A stretch of 64,000 nucleotides of DNA from Undaria pinnatifida (lineage: Eukaryota > Sar > Phaeophyceae > Laminariales > Alariaceae), in NCBI GenBank assembly GCA_012845835.1, contig JABAKD010000024.1:7777103-7841102 (forward strand). The letters are read 5' to 3'. A program made the position numbers and the translations under genes. Shown here in pieces: positions 44,601-53,939 of the stretch (within the stretch, counting starts at the first letter, position 1; each line of letters begins with the position of its first letter). The notes under the pieces were generated by a model. That model had not been told where the DNA came from. It worked only from the letters and a program-made list of their open reading frames with translations, and made no database searches.

Positions 44601-47600
44601 TACTACCAAACATGCATGCGACGATACGGGTAACGCCATATATTCTGAGGCTCCTGTCTACCTTACCTAATTTTACTTAAACACTAGACCGAAAGTGCAA
44701 CTCCACGAAAAATTCCATCGCCCAACTATACAACTAACAATGCTGTACAATACTCACGGCTGACGTCGTTGGAATGTTTTTTCTAAAGCACAGATGGCAG
44801 TCTTGACGATAACGATACTTGGCATCAATAGCTCCAAACTTTGGGAGCCCCGTCTGCCATAAATAGTTTTTTTTTTCCCAAAAAGTGCAACCCCGATCGT
44901 AGCACGCGTCCAAATATCAAAATATCAACTATCAACCATCAAATATCAAATGTCAAATGTCAAATGTCAAATATCAAATATCAAATATCAAATATCAAAT
45001 ATCAAATATCAAATATCAAGTACTTCGAAGTATCAAATATCAAATATCAAATATCAAATATCAAATATCAAATATCAAATATCAAGTATCAAAACATCAA
45101 ACATAAACATCAAATATCAAATATCAAATATCAAATATCCACTATCAAATACTACAGGAACTCGTGCGGTCCGTCGACACAGATGGGTGCGGAGGAGTGG
45201 TGAAATTACCGCGTTTAGAACTGCAACCACGTTTTTTGGGGCCAAATCACTTATAACCCATTTCCAACTCCCAACATTATTATATTCTAATTCCAAGTGT
45301 TTTGTTCCCATGTTGGGACTGCGGTGCTACAAGGCGTAATTTAGTGAGGGGCATTCTTGCAGCAGTAAGAGGGTCACGCTACAGTTTTGCCCCCCCGTCG
45401 CAGGATAAAACAAAAAAGTCAAACAAAACAACTCAACCATGCACCAGGGATCTAAACTCGATACCCGGTATAGTAAATGGAGCAAATCCGAGGGTAGCTG
45501 ACGGTCACAGCCCCGGTCTTGAACGCACGCTTGACGCGGAGTAGATACTTTTGAAACCAGGATTTAGGACATTTCTGATACGTACGCATTCGAATGATAT
45601 CGTGTTTCCCACTCCACGCGATCTGCCACGGACATGACAATTCGACCGAAATATAGCGTCTTCACGACACGACGCGAACCACCCACATCACAACACCTAC
45701 ACGCCTGAACTCAGGAGGAGTCCAGGGCTAGTATCGCTGCAACATCGACGAAGTACCTCTGAGGAGCAGTCGACAGTCAAGTGGCTGAAACATGATGATG
45801 ATGTTCTCCAAGTCGCTGATTGCCTCAAATCTAGACCGTGATAAGGGCTGAAAAAGAATCCCGATTCAAGACGAAAAAAAGGTACAACGTTTACGCGCAC
45901 TGAATACCACTGCCGTCGAAAATCGATCGTTTTCGAGCTTAAGCGTCTTTGGCGCGGAGTGAAGGTAGTCACCTGTTGGCTTGCTCTACGTCGCTGTTCC
46001 TCGTCCATCGCGGACAACGCCCATGCCCGCCGAACCAAGCGCTCTCGATGCTCCTCACGATCCATGCCTTCCAGAATCTATGGGCACCGTGAAACGAACG
46101 GGCGGGGGGTGTCTGTGACGAAAATCGATGTTCATCACTCAACATTAGATCAAAACGAGGGACATCCTGAAAGTCGACGTTATCACTCATTTTAACTAAA
46201 AATGCACCTCAGCCTTGAGATCGAGGATTTCGTCGAAGAGCCTCCTCTCTGCACGCTGCGTGTGATACTTTGATCGCGCGTGCACGCTGTGTGTATGCCA
46301 ATAACTTATCAGCACGAGGCATACGTTTGCAATTTCGTTCGTGATGACTTCTTCGTAATCTCTCATAGGGGTTCTGTTACTGCACGTTGGAGCGTTTGTC
46401 AACAGCCACACCGAGGAGAATTATACGCATATCACACCTTTCGTGGCCAAATTCCCATACTGTGTTAGCGATGGGCTAAATTCCCATACTGTATTAGCGA
46501 TGTGTATCTCTGTCTCGTAGTTTGCGACCATAGCTTGTCTCGCTCTAGACTGATGAATCGACGCGGACTCTACGTGTACTCGATGTCAATGGGCAGGAAG
46601 AAAAATAAAATATGAAGAGCATACACCGTGCATTGAACGCGCTGGTCAATTGCAAAATTCCGCATTTTTCTCGCTATAACACGACTAGATGGATCGGCAG
46701 TAGGTAGGTCGGCCGTCAAGTCACCAGGACACAAACTCCTGATGCCACGTGCTGTTTTCCTTCGCTGTATCCTGCACCCCTTACCTGTATTCTGCGTTGC
46801 CTCTCGTGTTCAGCGGCATGCCTTGCCCATTCCTGCCACCTTCTCCTCTCTGCCACATCCACTTCGTTTTCGTCGGATAGAAGTTCCTCTCCCTCCGCTC
46901 CCCCCTCATGCAACGGCCTCTTCCACATTTCTCCGCCTTCCGGCACGTACTCCTGTACAAAAAAAGTACACGGGCGGTATGTATTTGTAACGGTCATGTT
47001 CCTTCATATCGTGTAACGTCTATTGTGGAAGCACTACTGTAGACTATTGCTGTTGCGCTAGACTATTCTCCCTCCCCCCCACCCCTTATGCAACGGCCTC
47101 TTCCACAATGCTTCACCTTCCAGTACCTACTCCTGTGCACATAATGTACATGACTGAAACGTTTATATATCATCATAAGAAAACGCATTAGCAGTGCATC
47201 CATGCGAAAATTTAGTTGGAACGGTTATTTTCCCCTGGTCTATCGTGGAAGCACTAGACTATTCGACTATTGTTGTTCCTCTTGTCCAACGTGTGAATTG
47301 CCGAGATTATAGTAGCAAAGTACGTAGTGAATCCACACACATGGCGGGCTCCAGTCCAATGTGAGGGCGCAGCTGCAACCAGAGTGGTCACAATGTTTAC
47401 CTGGACAGGCATAGGATTAACTTGAGCAGGTAAATCCAGCCAAAATGCGCTCGTCGCACCCATCGTTGCCCACAATCCTTGAGAGCTCTCATCCGCATCG
47501 CTATCCCGACGGGGAGGAGCCACCATCGCTGACACCGACGCATCCCCTAACCCCCCCGCTGCTATTCCCCTGCCGGCGTTGAACACCCCCGCCCTCCCAG

Positions 47601-50600
47601 TAGAACCGGTTAGCTTAGGGGACATGTCGAGCACTTGAAGGCGTTCTTGCCCAGAACTTGTCCCGCGTTCTTCTTCCCCCCCTCGTCCTCGCCGAGGGGT
47701 CCATCGGTTTGGCATGTGACCTCGGCCCTTCTGCGCAAGGTCTTCTCCACGTTTTCCTTTAGCCCCTTTGATTATGTGTGCGTCACGTTGAGCTGCCTGT
47801 TGAACTAGAGAGTAGACAGGCGGCGTACGAGGCCGTGCTCGCCGCTTTCCTGGGGTGTCCTGTCACGAACAATACCAAGGATGTCCGAGGTACTACGTAT
47901 GTCAGAGAAAGCGAGAGGGATTGGCCGGTTCGCGGTGTGATGAACTATACTAACCCCTTCGGAAGTTGAGAGGAAAACACTGCCCAAATGACTAAATAAC
48001 TAAATGAGGATTACGGCATCGGCCATACCAACAGGCCCAGGCTGCTGGGTAGGGGATGTACCAAAATTGCAACGCACGGAGCTGTGTGACACTCGTGCGG
48101 CATGGTGCTCCGTGTGCATACTGTTCCAAGACGCTTGAAAAAATGTCGTACTCGTCGCGTTTTTGGTCGCTATGGACGCGCCCCAAAAGGCTTCATGTAA
48201 ATATTGCCGCAGTTGTAGCACAGCCTACTTCGAGCCCCACGCGCGCAACATAGCGATAGCTGCAACAATGACCGGTGATTCCGACTGCGGGCAACTCGCT
48301 GCAATCACATTTGTGACATATACGATCTAGCACACCACCGCGGATTTAATTCCTGGCTGGATTTCTCGGCATTACTATATACTCCGTATATCTAAGCAGC
48401 CACTGGTACTGACTTGCCTGTACTTTTTCGGAATTTTATCGCTCAGGTTCTTCTTCTCTGGGACGAAAGGGTTCAAGCAAGATCGTGCATGCACTACGAA
48501 GTCTACTGTACACACAGCAGCTGACGGGGGCATGTTCGCCTCTTTGTCATCGATACACGGGGGAAACGTGCTTCGTTCTTCCTGAGGCGTGAACTTTTCA
48601 GAAAACAACTTTTTAGGACGGTTTTGGACAGCTCTACGTTTGCAGGGTAACCGGAAAGCGGCGCTCTCACCGAAGATGTAGCTGGCGAAAGCAGCGATAC
48701 TGGCAGGAGGTCCTGTCTCGGGGTCAACGATGACGCCGAGTCACCGTCAAAAATCGCGGCGCACCCCTGTTGTTGGTGTTGTCCATTATCCGTTCCATCT
48801 TCGATCGATGTTGCCATTCTATCCACCCGTAGTTGCGCTAGAGGAGGCTTCCCTTTTTTAGCTGCGGCAGTATTCGAGCGCGAGACGATGACCCACCGCG
48901 TACTCTGCGGGTCGTGAGCGACCAGCGCCGAACAATGGCAACGCAACACCGTGGATGAACTCGTTAACACAAACACAAATTCCAAGTATTTAAGTGTTTG
49001 TCGCACAATACGAGGGTGCATATATATTATGAAGTTAATCCCTTTGGAGCCCTAAAACCTCTCCCTATACTAATTTCAAGTAATTTTGTACCCAAAACGA
49101 GATTCCAGCTGTAAAGGCGTTGAGTGCGAATTTCTAGCTGATACCGCGCCAAAATGTAGGGACCCCTTCCGAGACCGCTGGAGCCGGATTATGCGTCCAC
49201 TACCGCCACGGGCCAAGAAAAACGCACAAAAGTTGACGACGGTCAAAAAGTTATTGCTGCGCGAGTTCCTAGAGACAGGTATTTACCATCTTACCGATAT
49301 GTATATACATGGCGGTGCTGCAGGTACTCTATACCAACCCAAGAACAGCATTGCGCGGTCGGAACGCCTAGACTAATGCTCCGTAGCACCATACTAAGTA
49401 GTACAGAGGGGTAGTCCTCGCCGCAGAATAATGCTGGTGCACAAAGGCAGCAAAACAGCAGCCAGCAACAGGGTGGTTTTTGCGAGCGCCCTAACATGAC
49501 ACCTCTTGCGGCTTATCACGGCGACCAGGGGACAGGTGATTTCGAATAGACGCGCGTATGATATCTGGCTGGTTTATATAAGTTCATATAACACGTGTTA
49601 TATAAGTTCAACTACGGTCCTTTTGAAGTGACCATGCCGATTCTTCAGTCCAGAGAGACACAAAATATGTGGTCACAAACCACTGTAGTAGTGGTTGTCT
49701 ACTCCTTGTTTCAGATAGACGTGCGCACGCTACCTGGTTTATGTAACATTTGTCATAGACATAACTTCAACTAATGGCAAGATGCCTTGCAATTTACAGT
49801 ATCTTCATTGTTGAACTACTAATGGCAGCACAGCGGTGGTCGTCTCCCCATAGTGCAGTATGTGCCAGCCAACATACCGGCACTATGCCGAACACCGGCA
49901 CTATCGAGATACATTAAAAAATAAAAACACACTCCACCTGTGAGATCGAAGATTTTGTCGAAACTCATCTTTGCAAGCTGTGTGTGATACTCCGATCGCG
50001 CGTATTACGGGTTGTGTGTCCTCAGTAAGGATATAGGTCGGCGACTCCCCTTGGAACTAGTCTGTGCGCGGAAACTATAAAACCCGTTTTTGAGGGGGAC
50101 AAAATCTGACAGCTGTGGAAGGAAATGCATCAGTTTATCAAATGAATCCTGTAAGTCGAATAACCCGTGAGGCAAGGGCGAAGTTTTTAAGGACGTGGAG
50201 GGCTGGGTTTGATCAAGAGGGAGCGGGGGGGGGGCAACTCAATCTGTGCGTGGAAACTATGAATCCTTTAAGGGGATACATCTGACGGTTTTGGAAAGAA
50301 TGCACCAGTTTATCATGTATTTCCTGTAAATCGTACAACCAATGAGGAGAGGGCGGAGCGTTTGCGGGGGTGGGGGAGGTTGGGGCGAGAGGGTTTTTTT
50401 AACAGCTTTAGGTCGCGTAGATGTAGGGGTTTGCTATACGCGTGGTGCTAGGTCTAGGCGATGGTGCGGGTGGTGGGGAAGGAGGGGGCGGGGGGGGGGG
50501 GGGAGGGGGGTGAATTGAAGCAGCGGCATGGATGGCTCTAGAAAGATATATAGAGTACCGAGACTGGTACAATTTAATAGTATAGCTGGTTCCAGGCGTG

Positions 50601-52117
50601 CCACGCGATTTCAATGGCACCATGATGGCAATAGGCACTATTCAACCTGCACTACATTGATTCTGCTGTGATATATACATGTACCACTTTTGGTTTGGTT
50701 TGGTTCGGGTTATTATATCCCTGGGATATCCTTCCACTCCAGCGTAACTGGAGCCTGTCTTGTAACCACGGACTTGATGTTATGCGTGTTAATGTGAGAA
50801 CAACAACAACAACATACGGTAGGGAGACCCCCGGTGTTAACGTCTATTACTCCTCGTATTTCAGCACCTGCGAGTCTCCGTTGGTAGGTGCGTCTTTTGC
50901 ACCACCCGAGTCCGCAGCAGCAGCGGCGGCAGCATCGGGTCTCCGAAGCCGCCTGCGTGTTCGAGGGTGCGCCCTGGCCTTCTTTTCCTGTATACAGATT
51001 GACATCACACATTTTGACACGTGGGGATACGAAACGGTGTCAGATAGGAATACAAGAACGAACGTCAAATGCCAGAAACTCTGCAGCTGGAAAACCCTTT
51101 GCAACTGAACCCCCTCTTTTGGCGATAAACCACTTGGAAATACAGTGGGATAAAATTTTCGCAGTGGTTCCAAAGGGAGTTATGTTCATTGACTGTGACG
51201 GTCTGAGCCCACGGGAGTATAGATCAGAGATAATCTTTACCTCCAGAATGACTGCAGCCTGTCCTGTGACAACGGGCTTGATTATGGCGACGATGGCTGA
51301 ACGCGAGAAAAACAAAAACAAGATCAGGTCGATGTATTCCTGCTAATAGCCTTGTTCGCTACTGTGGTATATCTGGGTCCTAGAAGGGTTGTTCCCACTA
51401 GACCGCTGACAAGACCGCCTCTGGCATAGCGTCTCTAAGTTTGATCGTGCCAAACAATAGGGACCCCTTTCAAGCTGCCTCAAGCATCCGCCGACCACCA
51501 CCACGCGCAAATTGATCACAATCGTTAATATCCTGCTGCGCGAATTCCTAGCGACAGGTACACCAACTTCTAATGCAGGTGTACTGCTGCTGCTTTTTTT
51601 ACGAGAAATCAACAAGTTTTTGCACCTGCATTTAGTCTTCAGAGCTACCAGGTACAGTGCTGGTGTACACGCTACAACACGTACGGCACAGCAGTGCATG
51701 CGTACCAGGCACGGCTCTGGAGCGATGGGCGGGGGAGAGAGAAGGAGTCCCGGATGCTCGGCGAAACAGCGATTCATCACGTGTGCCCCTCTGCTGGAAG
51801 GGAAAACACTTTTGGTAGTTCGTGCTACGGGAACGTACGTCTTAGATCTTTGATTTTGGAATGTAGTGTGGCGTGTTGTGCTTGATATTAGATCAAAAAT
51901 GACGAAAGCTCGACGAAAAAGAACTTCGACAGGCACAGCATGAAACACACAGGTCAGCCAGCAAACTATTTGCTGCTGCTGTGCTTATGATATCAATAAC
52001 ATCTCCATTCGTACCGGTATATGTACCGGGGTACCAGGTGGCATGCGTAAGAGACATGTACAGCTTGTCAACCCGCCGGCTGATGTCACCTTCCCGCATG
52101 GAACTTGGAAGTTGCAT
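25459..52117 (-). CDS. TRAF-type zinc finger / TENT4 (Trf4-PAPD5)-like non-canonical poly(A) polymerase fusion
   Basis: Minus-strand model, exons in transcript order: 52117-52027, 51296-51241, 50987-50868, 48904-48671, 48581-48414, 47730-47401, 46952-46785, 46077-45973, 45622-45503, 44461-44306, 42727-42619, 41470-41366, 40741-40621, 39946-39790, 39251-38778, 38336-38103, 32838-31682, 30426-30303, 29666-29499, 28140-27988, 27133-27005, 26663-26570, 25541-25459. All phases agree, summing to 4,656 nt (about 1,551 aa). The polymerase half is firm: GS motif, D-x-D, third Asp, GLSSY block, PAP-associated domain and DPLNCMNNVGRGSF recognition motif. Two Cys/His fingers lie upstream, and the linking exons join in phase only with that reading. 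Trf4/PAPD5 enzymes add short A tails to nuclear RNAs for exosome decay or maturation. Weak points: start (52117, or ATG at 48817), exons 48581-48414 and 45622-45503, and the last two exons. A second gene spliced into one model is the main alternative. Confidence 0.68.
25545..25945. repeat. Direct repeat, about 200 bp, two diverged copies
   Basis: CTGACCAAG, GGTATACAG, AGTATATAATGAGTA and GGTGAGCGCTTCGT then AAGGGTCAATTAT..GGCAAAAGCAAACC.. occur in the same order in both copies (about 25545-25750 and 25780-25945), with one indel. Confidence 0.75.
27005..28140 (-). CDS. TENT4-like fusion: PAP-associated domain and nucleotide-recognition motif
   Basis: 28140-27988 (51 codons) reads VLGELLLDFLHLFGEDFDMA then REGFSVRGGGFRF and HPQAGDPIVIE, the PAP-associated domain. 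27133-27005 (43 codons) reads DPLNCMNNVGRGSFGIGQVQ then RALFEALTTL, the DPxxxxNNVGR nucleotide-recognition motif that places the enzyme with Trf4/PAPD5/PAPD7. Both exons are phase 0 with gtatga and gtgaat donors. Confidence 0.88.
29499..30426 (-). CDS. TENT4-like fusion: rest of the insertion (Pro-rich exons)
   Basis: 30426-30303 (phase 2 to 0) reads PRQQYWVGSRTARAVLMQEF then HAGAPTPAPAAVGSDQQSSA. 29666-29499 (56 codons) reads VRAGSPTASEPRADGG then a run of Pro (SVPPPPPPPLPQPVADF), ending TSGEEP before gtgaga. Acceptors tttacag and tttgacag are good. They extend the insertion to about 455 residues. No domain recognised. Confidence 0.65.
31385..31430 (-). pseudogene. Relic copy of the donor end of the TENT4-like insertion exon
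   Basis: Plus-strand AAGATGACACGCTTTGCCCATCTCC here matches AAGATGACATGCTCTGCCCATCTCC at 31690-31720, the last 40 bp of the large exon read on the opposite strand. It lies in the next intron, downstream in transcript sense. Confidence 0.6.
31682..32838 (-). CDS. TENT4-like fusion: GLSSY block and repeat-bearing insertion exon
   Basis: This 1,157-nt exon starts RKSLNDPYTGGLSSYGLVLM, the central-domain signature of Trf4 enzymes. After about 27 residues it enters a foreign insertion of about 358 residues. The insertion has nine degenerate copies of RRATPPPPDKEKEERG spaced 21-40 residues apart (about 32040-32680), two with EQPEEI inserts, then a Ser/Arg-rich tail. The exon ends in phase 2 at gtgcgg. 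In known Trf4 proteins the GLSSY helix is followed closely by the PAP-associated domain. The antisense ORF on the plus strand is a shadow of the repeats. Confidence 0.85.
33240..33500. mobile_element. Composite repeat with MITE (reverse copy)
   Basis: 33415-33500 is a reverse copy of the 85-bp MITE (TTAACGCCTTTACAACTGGAA to TTTAAAGGGGTTAA). The adjoining 33240-33405, with TGGCCGATGTTGTCATCGTC and GTCTGAAG, resembles 56985-57170 and 21280-21360. A MITE also sits beside the copy at 56848-56931. Confidence 0.55.
34071..34398. repeat. Perfect 164-bp tandem duplication
   Basis: 34071-34234 and 34235-34398 agree at every position over about 162 bp, starting GATTTCAAGGTTGAATACC. It lies in the 5.3-kb intron of the TENT4-like gene. 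The identity implies a very recent event or an assembly artefact. Confidence 0.95.
34770..34990. repeat. Diverged tandem repeat, about 70 bp, three copies
   Basis: Units share TGTGCGCCA.CA...AT.GATGA and GGGATCTTCTTGA. Intronic; no coding content. Confidence 0.6.
35925..36545. repeat. Diverged tandem repeat, about 200-250 bp, three copies
   Basis: Each unit has a GGGTTTCCACACCGTG-like block, GGGGAGGT.TCGACCC, then a GGGATGGGGCCCTATC-like block and CCAGCCAAT. Copies begin near 35935, 36165 and 36340. Intronic. Confidence 0.6.
36855..36940. repeat. Interspersed repeat with TGAGATCGAAGATTTTGTCG
   Basis: Three copies: here, 46214-46290 and 49935-50010. The core runs TGAGATCGAAGATTTTGTCG, AAACTCATCTT.GCAAGCTGTG and GATCGCGCGTATTA. 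Element class unknown. Confidence 0.6.
37430..38000. repeat. Tandem and dispersed repeat with ACAGCATTGGCGATG
   Basis: 37430-37550 and 37668-37790 are a tandem pair (GACGTAAGTACAAGAAAA, TACTGCTGTGTTGCCGTAGT, GATGTAAGCACCGGCAAAAG). The short motif AACAGCATTGGCGATG recurs at 33575, 37565 and 37975, often followed by CTATATAAATA. Confidence 0.65.
38103..39946 (-). CDS. TENT4-like fusion: nucleotidyltransferase catalytic exons
   Basis: 39946-39790 (52 codons) reads LENVIGLLWPGAKVFQYGSY then ASGMMTPDSDVDLV: the Gly-Ser turn and the first two catalytic Asp of DNA polymerase beta-type transferases. 39251-38778 (158 codons) continues VFPMGG, then about 110 Ser/Pro/Gly-rich residues not expected in the family, then LSRIHDLADHLRNNVRRWL; donor gtatgt. 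38336-38103 (78 codons) reads IEVVKVLHHARVPIIKAVAE then FRVNIDISVDGP, holding the third Asp, and SYLADHLPNLVPLTIVLKSL. Catalytic residues look intact. Confidence 0.88.
40360..40590. repeat. Diverged 30-bp minisatellite, about seven copies
   Basis: Units of the type GTGTTCTACGACCCAGGCCTAAATCATC, directly downstream (transcript sense) of the TENT4-like exon at 40621. Intronic. Confidence 0.75.
40621..42727 (-). CDS. TENT4-like fusion: second zinc finger, coiled coil and bridge to the polymerase
   Basis: 42727-42619 has YEVVCPNTILGCDHSCSRSS then LTQHLETCRF, a paralogue of the first finger, ending in phase 1 at gtaagg. 41470-41366 starts in phase 1 and reads PDVKEEKAERARSLQMVLQQ then AEEERARRVAHDAK, a predicted coiled coil. 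40741-40621 starts in phase 1 and reads TRQFLHRLLEDQMKTALVIL then HKEILECAA, matching the LHxEI helix before the Trf4 nucleotidyltransferase, and ends in phase 2, matching the next exon. This phase chain is the main evidence that fingers and polymerase are one protein. Confidence 0.72.
41530..42140 (-). repeat. Array of decayed splice-acceptor-like units
   Basis: About a dozen diverged units, 45-65 bp each, repeat plus-strand AACGTCTGGACCTGCAACAAG then CATCA.C...AAACAACA. The first unit, at 41460-41480, is the true acceptor of the coiled-coil exon (minus strand gtttgcag then GTCCAGACG). Others still read tgcaGGTCCAG (for example 42100) or tgcaagTCCAG. The array fills the intron upstream of that exon. 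Confidence 0.7.
44019..44163. repeat. 48-bp tandem repeat, three copies
   Basis: Units read TTTTGGTCAGGTACAGTATTCAGGTCGGATTGG with ACTACTTTGGTACC spacers. Intronic. Confidence 0.9.
44306..46952 (-). CDS. TENT4-like fusion: coiled-coil exons and first TRAF-type zinc finger
   Basis: 46952-46785 (56 codons) ends in the charged WQEWARHAAEHERQRRIQ. 46077-45973 (35 codons) reads LEGMDREEHRERLVRRAWAL then EEQRRRASQQ. 45622-45503 (40 codons, KCPKSWFQKYLLRVKRAF) is less sure. 44461-44306 (52 codons) carries YEIVCPYSSLGCRHICLRTE then LDKHLAKDCRF, the C-x-x-x-x-x-G-C..L..H...C pattern of zf-TRAF. Its donor may be gtgggt (phase 0) or an earlier gtttaa. In the latter case a small exon near 43320 (TWALANIDENRRA) would be included. 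Confidence 0.65.
44920..45150. repeat. TCAAATA heptanucleotide satellite
   Basis: About 30 copies of ATATCAA/TCAAATA with a few TCAAATG variants, in the intron upstream of the first zinc-finger exon. Confidence 0.95.
47068..47150 (-). pseudogene. Relic copy of the 5' end of the TENT4-like exon 46952-46785
   Basis: Plus-strand ATGCAACGGCCTCTTCCACA and the flanking intron repeat the functional exon edge at 46900-46975, including the cag acceptor. Read on the minus strand the copy has TAG as its second codon, so it cannot encode the exon. Confidence 0.8.
47401..48904 (-). CDS. TENT4-like fusion: N-terminal low-complexity exons
   Basis: 48904-48671 contains MATSIEDGTDNGQHQQQ (ATG at 48817, the conservative start) and ends gtgaga. 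48581-48414 contains FVVHARSCLNPFVPEKK, bounded by a cctcag acceptor and either a gtcagt donor or a GC-type gcaagt donor; it is the least certain. 47730-47401 (110 codons) starts KGRGHMPNRW and ends FWLDLPAQVNPMPVQ before gtaaac. No known domain; rich in Gly, Arg and Ser, probably disordered. Confidence 0.5.
49035..49123 (+). mobile_element. Short MITE, about 85-bp family, copy 3
   Basis: TTAATCCCTTTGGAGCCC at the left, CCTCTCCCTATACTAATTTC in the middle and GCTGTAAAGGCGTTGA at the right, matching the copies at 24083, 33415 and 56848. Confidence 0.65.
50068..50398. repeat. Diverged tandem duplication, about 175 bp
   Basis: 50068-50232 and 50245-50398 share TCTGTGCG.GGAAACTAT, AAATGCA.CAGTTTATCA and TCCTGTAA.TCG. 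A G-rich tract follows at 50480-50515. Confidence 0.75.
50733..50790 (-). pseudogene. Relic copy of candidate exon 51296-51241
   Basis: Minus-strand ACATCAAGTCCGTGGTTACA then GACAGGCTCCAGTTACGCTGGAG resembles the candidate exon's ATAATCAAGCCCGTTGTCAC then GGACAGGCTGCAGTCATTCTGGAG. The donor gtaaag is tggaag in the copy. The existence of a relic supports the candidate exon being real. Confidence 0.55.
50868..52117 (-). CDS. Possible 5' exons of the TENT4-like fusion gene
   Basis: Three open segments with good splice sites: 52117-52027 (ATG, then SSMREGDISRRVDKLYMSLT), 51296-51241 (IVAIIKPVVTGQAAVILE, donor gtaaag) and 50987-50868 (KKARAHPRTRRRLRRP, an Ala run, donor gtgctg). Their phases (0 to 1, 1 to 0, 0 to 0) chain into an acceptor at 48905, which makes the ATG at 48817 internal. 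I recognise no domain. They could instead belong to a small separate gene. Confidence 0.35.
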
Positions 52118-53401
52118 TGCTGATATCCATGTACGTGAAATCGATTAAAGTCGACACATCGAGCGGATCATGATCTAAAAAATCTCGGTCTTATATCTGT
52201 CGTTCAGATACGTTGTCGAGGATCTGTGTATTAACATCTAGTACATAATTCAGGAAACACGTGCTGGGTAATGCAGATCATACTGCCCCCACGCCGTAAC
52301 ATGATCTAGACCCTGCAGATCACATATAAATCAAGGATATATCTGCCCTGAAAGACAAGAGCATGGAATGGGATATAACATGTCTGATGAGTGAAGGTCT
52401 TTGTAGTCTATACGCACAGCTATCCCTGGCAATGATGGGTGGCCGACGTAGACTTTGCGCTTGCGTTTTGGACGGAGAAGGAGCTGTACGAGTACATACC
52501 AGGTAGCGGCCAAGCGGTGTGGTATCGGTGACACATGTAGACTACAGCAATAGCAGCTCAATAGTGAAAACCACGCGGTCGCAGCGTACTCACACGTAGA
52601 TGTGACAACCGCAGACAGACTCTGGGTACACCAACAGATACTGTACTAAGATACTCTGTGCCCGGGGTCTTGGTACCAGGTTCTACTGCTGTACCAGATA
52701 GACTAATACTGCTGCTGTAACTACAGCAGTATTAATAGTAGCTGCATAACTGCTGAACTCTACCGCTACTGCTGTAGGCACAAGACTCCACGTTGTGGTA
52801 TGCAAAACAATATGCTAAAGCACTCCTGATGCTTGTGGCCCTAGAACAGGAGGTTTTCGCAACAGATTTCTTCTACGAGAGCAAGGCAAGCGTGGAGGGA
52901 CGGATACACGCGAGTCTATGCGCGGAAGTGACAGCAAGGTGCGCAAGTTTGCTGAGAGAAGCCAGATCTGTGTACCAGGTATCGTACGTACAGAGCAGAG
53001 CAGTGAGGAGTGAGAATGTTTTCTACTCTCGTCTGACCATTTGGCCGCATCGCGGAGCGATACCGATCAGATACGTAGGCGATAGATACCCTAGAGAACA
53101 AATTCCGTACCTTCTTCGAGGGAGCCGGCTCTCCCACACCATCGCCTGTCATTCAAAGAGGGGAGGATCGGACTCCGCGAGCACTGTGGCAAACCTTCCC
53201 GCATATATCCTTCTGGTTGTTGCAGGGCAGGGTCAAGCAGTCCCAAGTGAAAAGAAAACAGAACCTGGTGAGGTTTGCAGAAGTTCCAATGGCGTTCTGG
53301 TTCGGGAACTCGGGAGATTTGAGAGCACGTTGTTTCTTCCGACCCGACAAGTCAGCAGAGAGGTTGAAAGCTCACGCGGGGAGTGTGGGATAGCTGGAAC
53401 C
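52118..53401. other. Divergent intergenic region before dynactin, with a long upstream open frame
   Basis: Between the candidate start of the TENT4-like gene and the dynactin ATG. It holds the repeat copy at 52285-52360. From 52793 a plus-strand frame stays open for 203 codons and runs in frame into the dynactin ATG at 53402. Its Arg/Ser-rich translation shows no domain. It may be a chance ORF, 5' UTR or an N-terminal extension. Confidence 0.5.
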
Positions 53402-53939
53402 ATGGCGACGCGTTCACGTCTGGCAGCAGACTTGGTCGTGGGCTCACGAGTCACGGTTACGGGCAAAAAAGGAGTTGTGAGTGGCCTAATTAAGCCGCCC
53501 GCGATGGTACTTTTTCGAAAGCATGAAAAAGCACTGATGAAATAGGCCTCTCAAAAACTTCTTTTATGTTCCAACTGTAAAAAGTGGACAAGTTTCATTT
53601 AGCCATCACGCCCGCCTTTCTTGCCACGACCGCACCAGCTGTGCGCTCTTTGGGGTTGCAAGTCAGTAGTATGTTAGCAATGCACCAGGTGTGTGATCTT
53701 CCAACGCGCTGATCTTGCGGGATAACATGGACGATGTTTCAAAATATAAAATCACAGCTGACGATTTTCAATTTTTAATAAAATTGAAGGTGAAATTCAT
53801 CGGGACAACGAAGTTTGCTGCAGGAGATTGGATCGGGGTGGAGCTAGATTCGCCAGACGGGAAGAACAATGGAACCGTGAGCGGTGTAAGGTACTTCGAC
53901 GGCCAAGAGGGTCATGGCCTCTTCGTCAAGAAGGCACAG
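53402..53939 (+). CDS. DCTN1: Dynactin exons 1-2: CAP-Gly domain
   Basis: Exon 1 (25 codons) starts MATRSRLAADLVVGSRVTVT and ends GKKGV before gtgagt. Exon 2 (50 codons) reads VKFIGTTKFAAGDWIGVELD then SPDGKNNGTVSGVRYFDGQE and GHGLFVKKAQ before gtaagc. GKNNGT is the CAP-Gly GKNDG microtubule-tail-binding signature with Asp replaced by Asn. The domain starts almost at the N-terminus, as in p150. Confidence 0.92.

Noticed and set aside
44920-45203. ORFs of repeated Ile-Lys-Tyr-Gln
   Set aside because: Translation of the TCAAATA satellite.
49086-49376. Plus-strand ORF with KKLLLREFLETG and a similar one at 51512
   Set aside because: The two stretches (49140-49270 and 51440-51560) are copies of each other beside MITE-like sequence, with no neighbouring exons. 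Treated as a repeat, not a gene.
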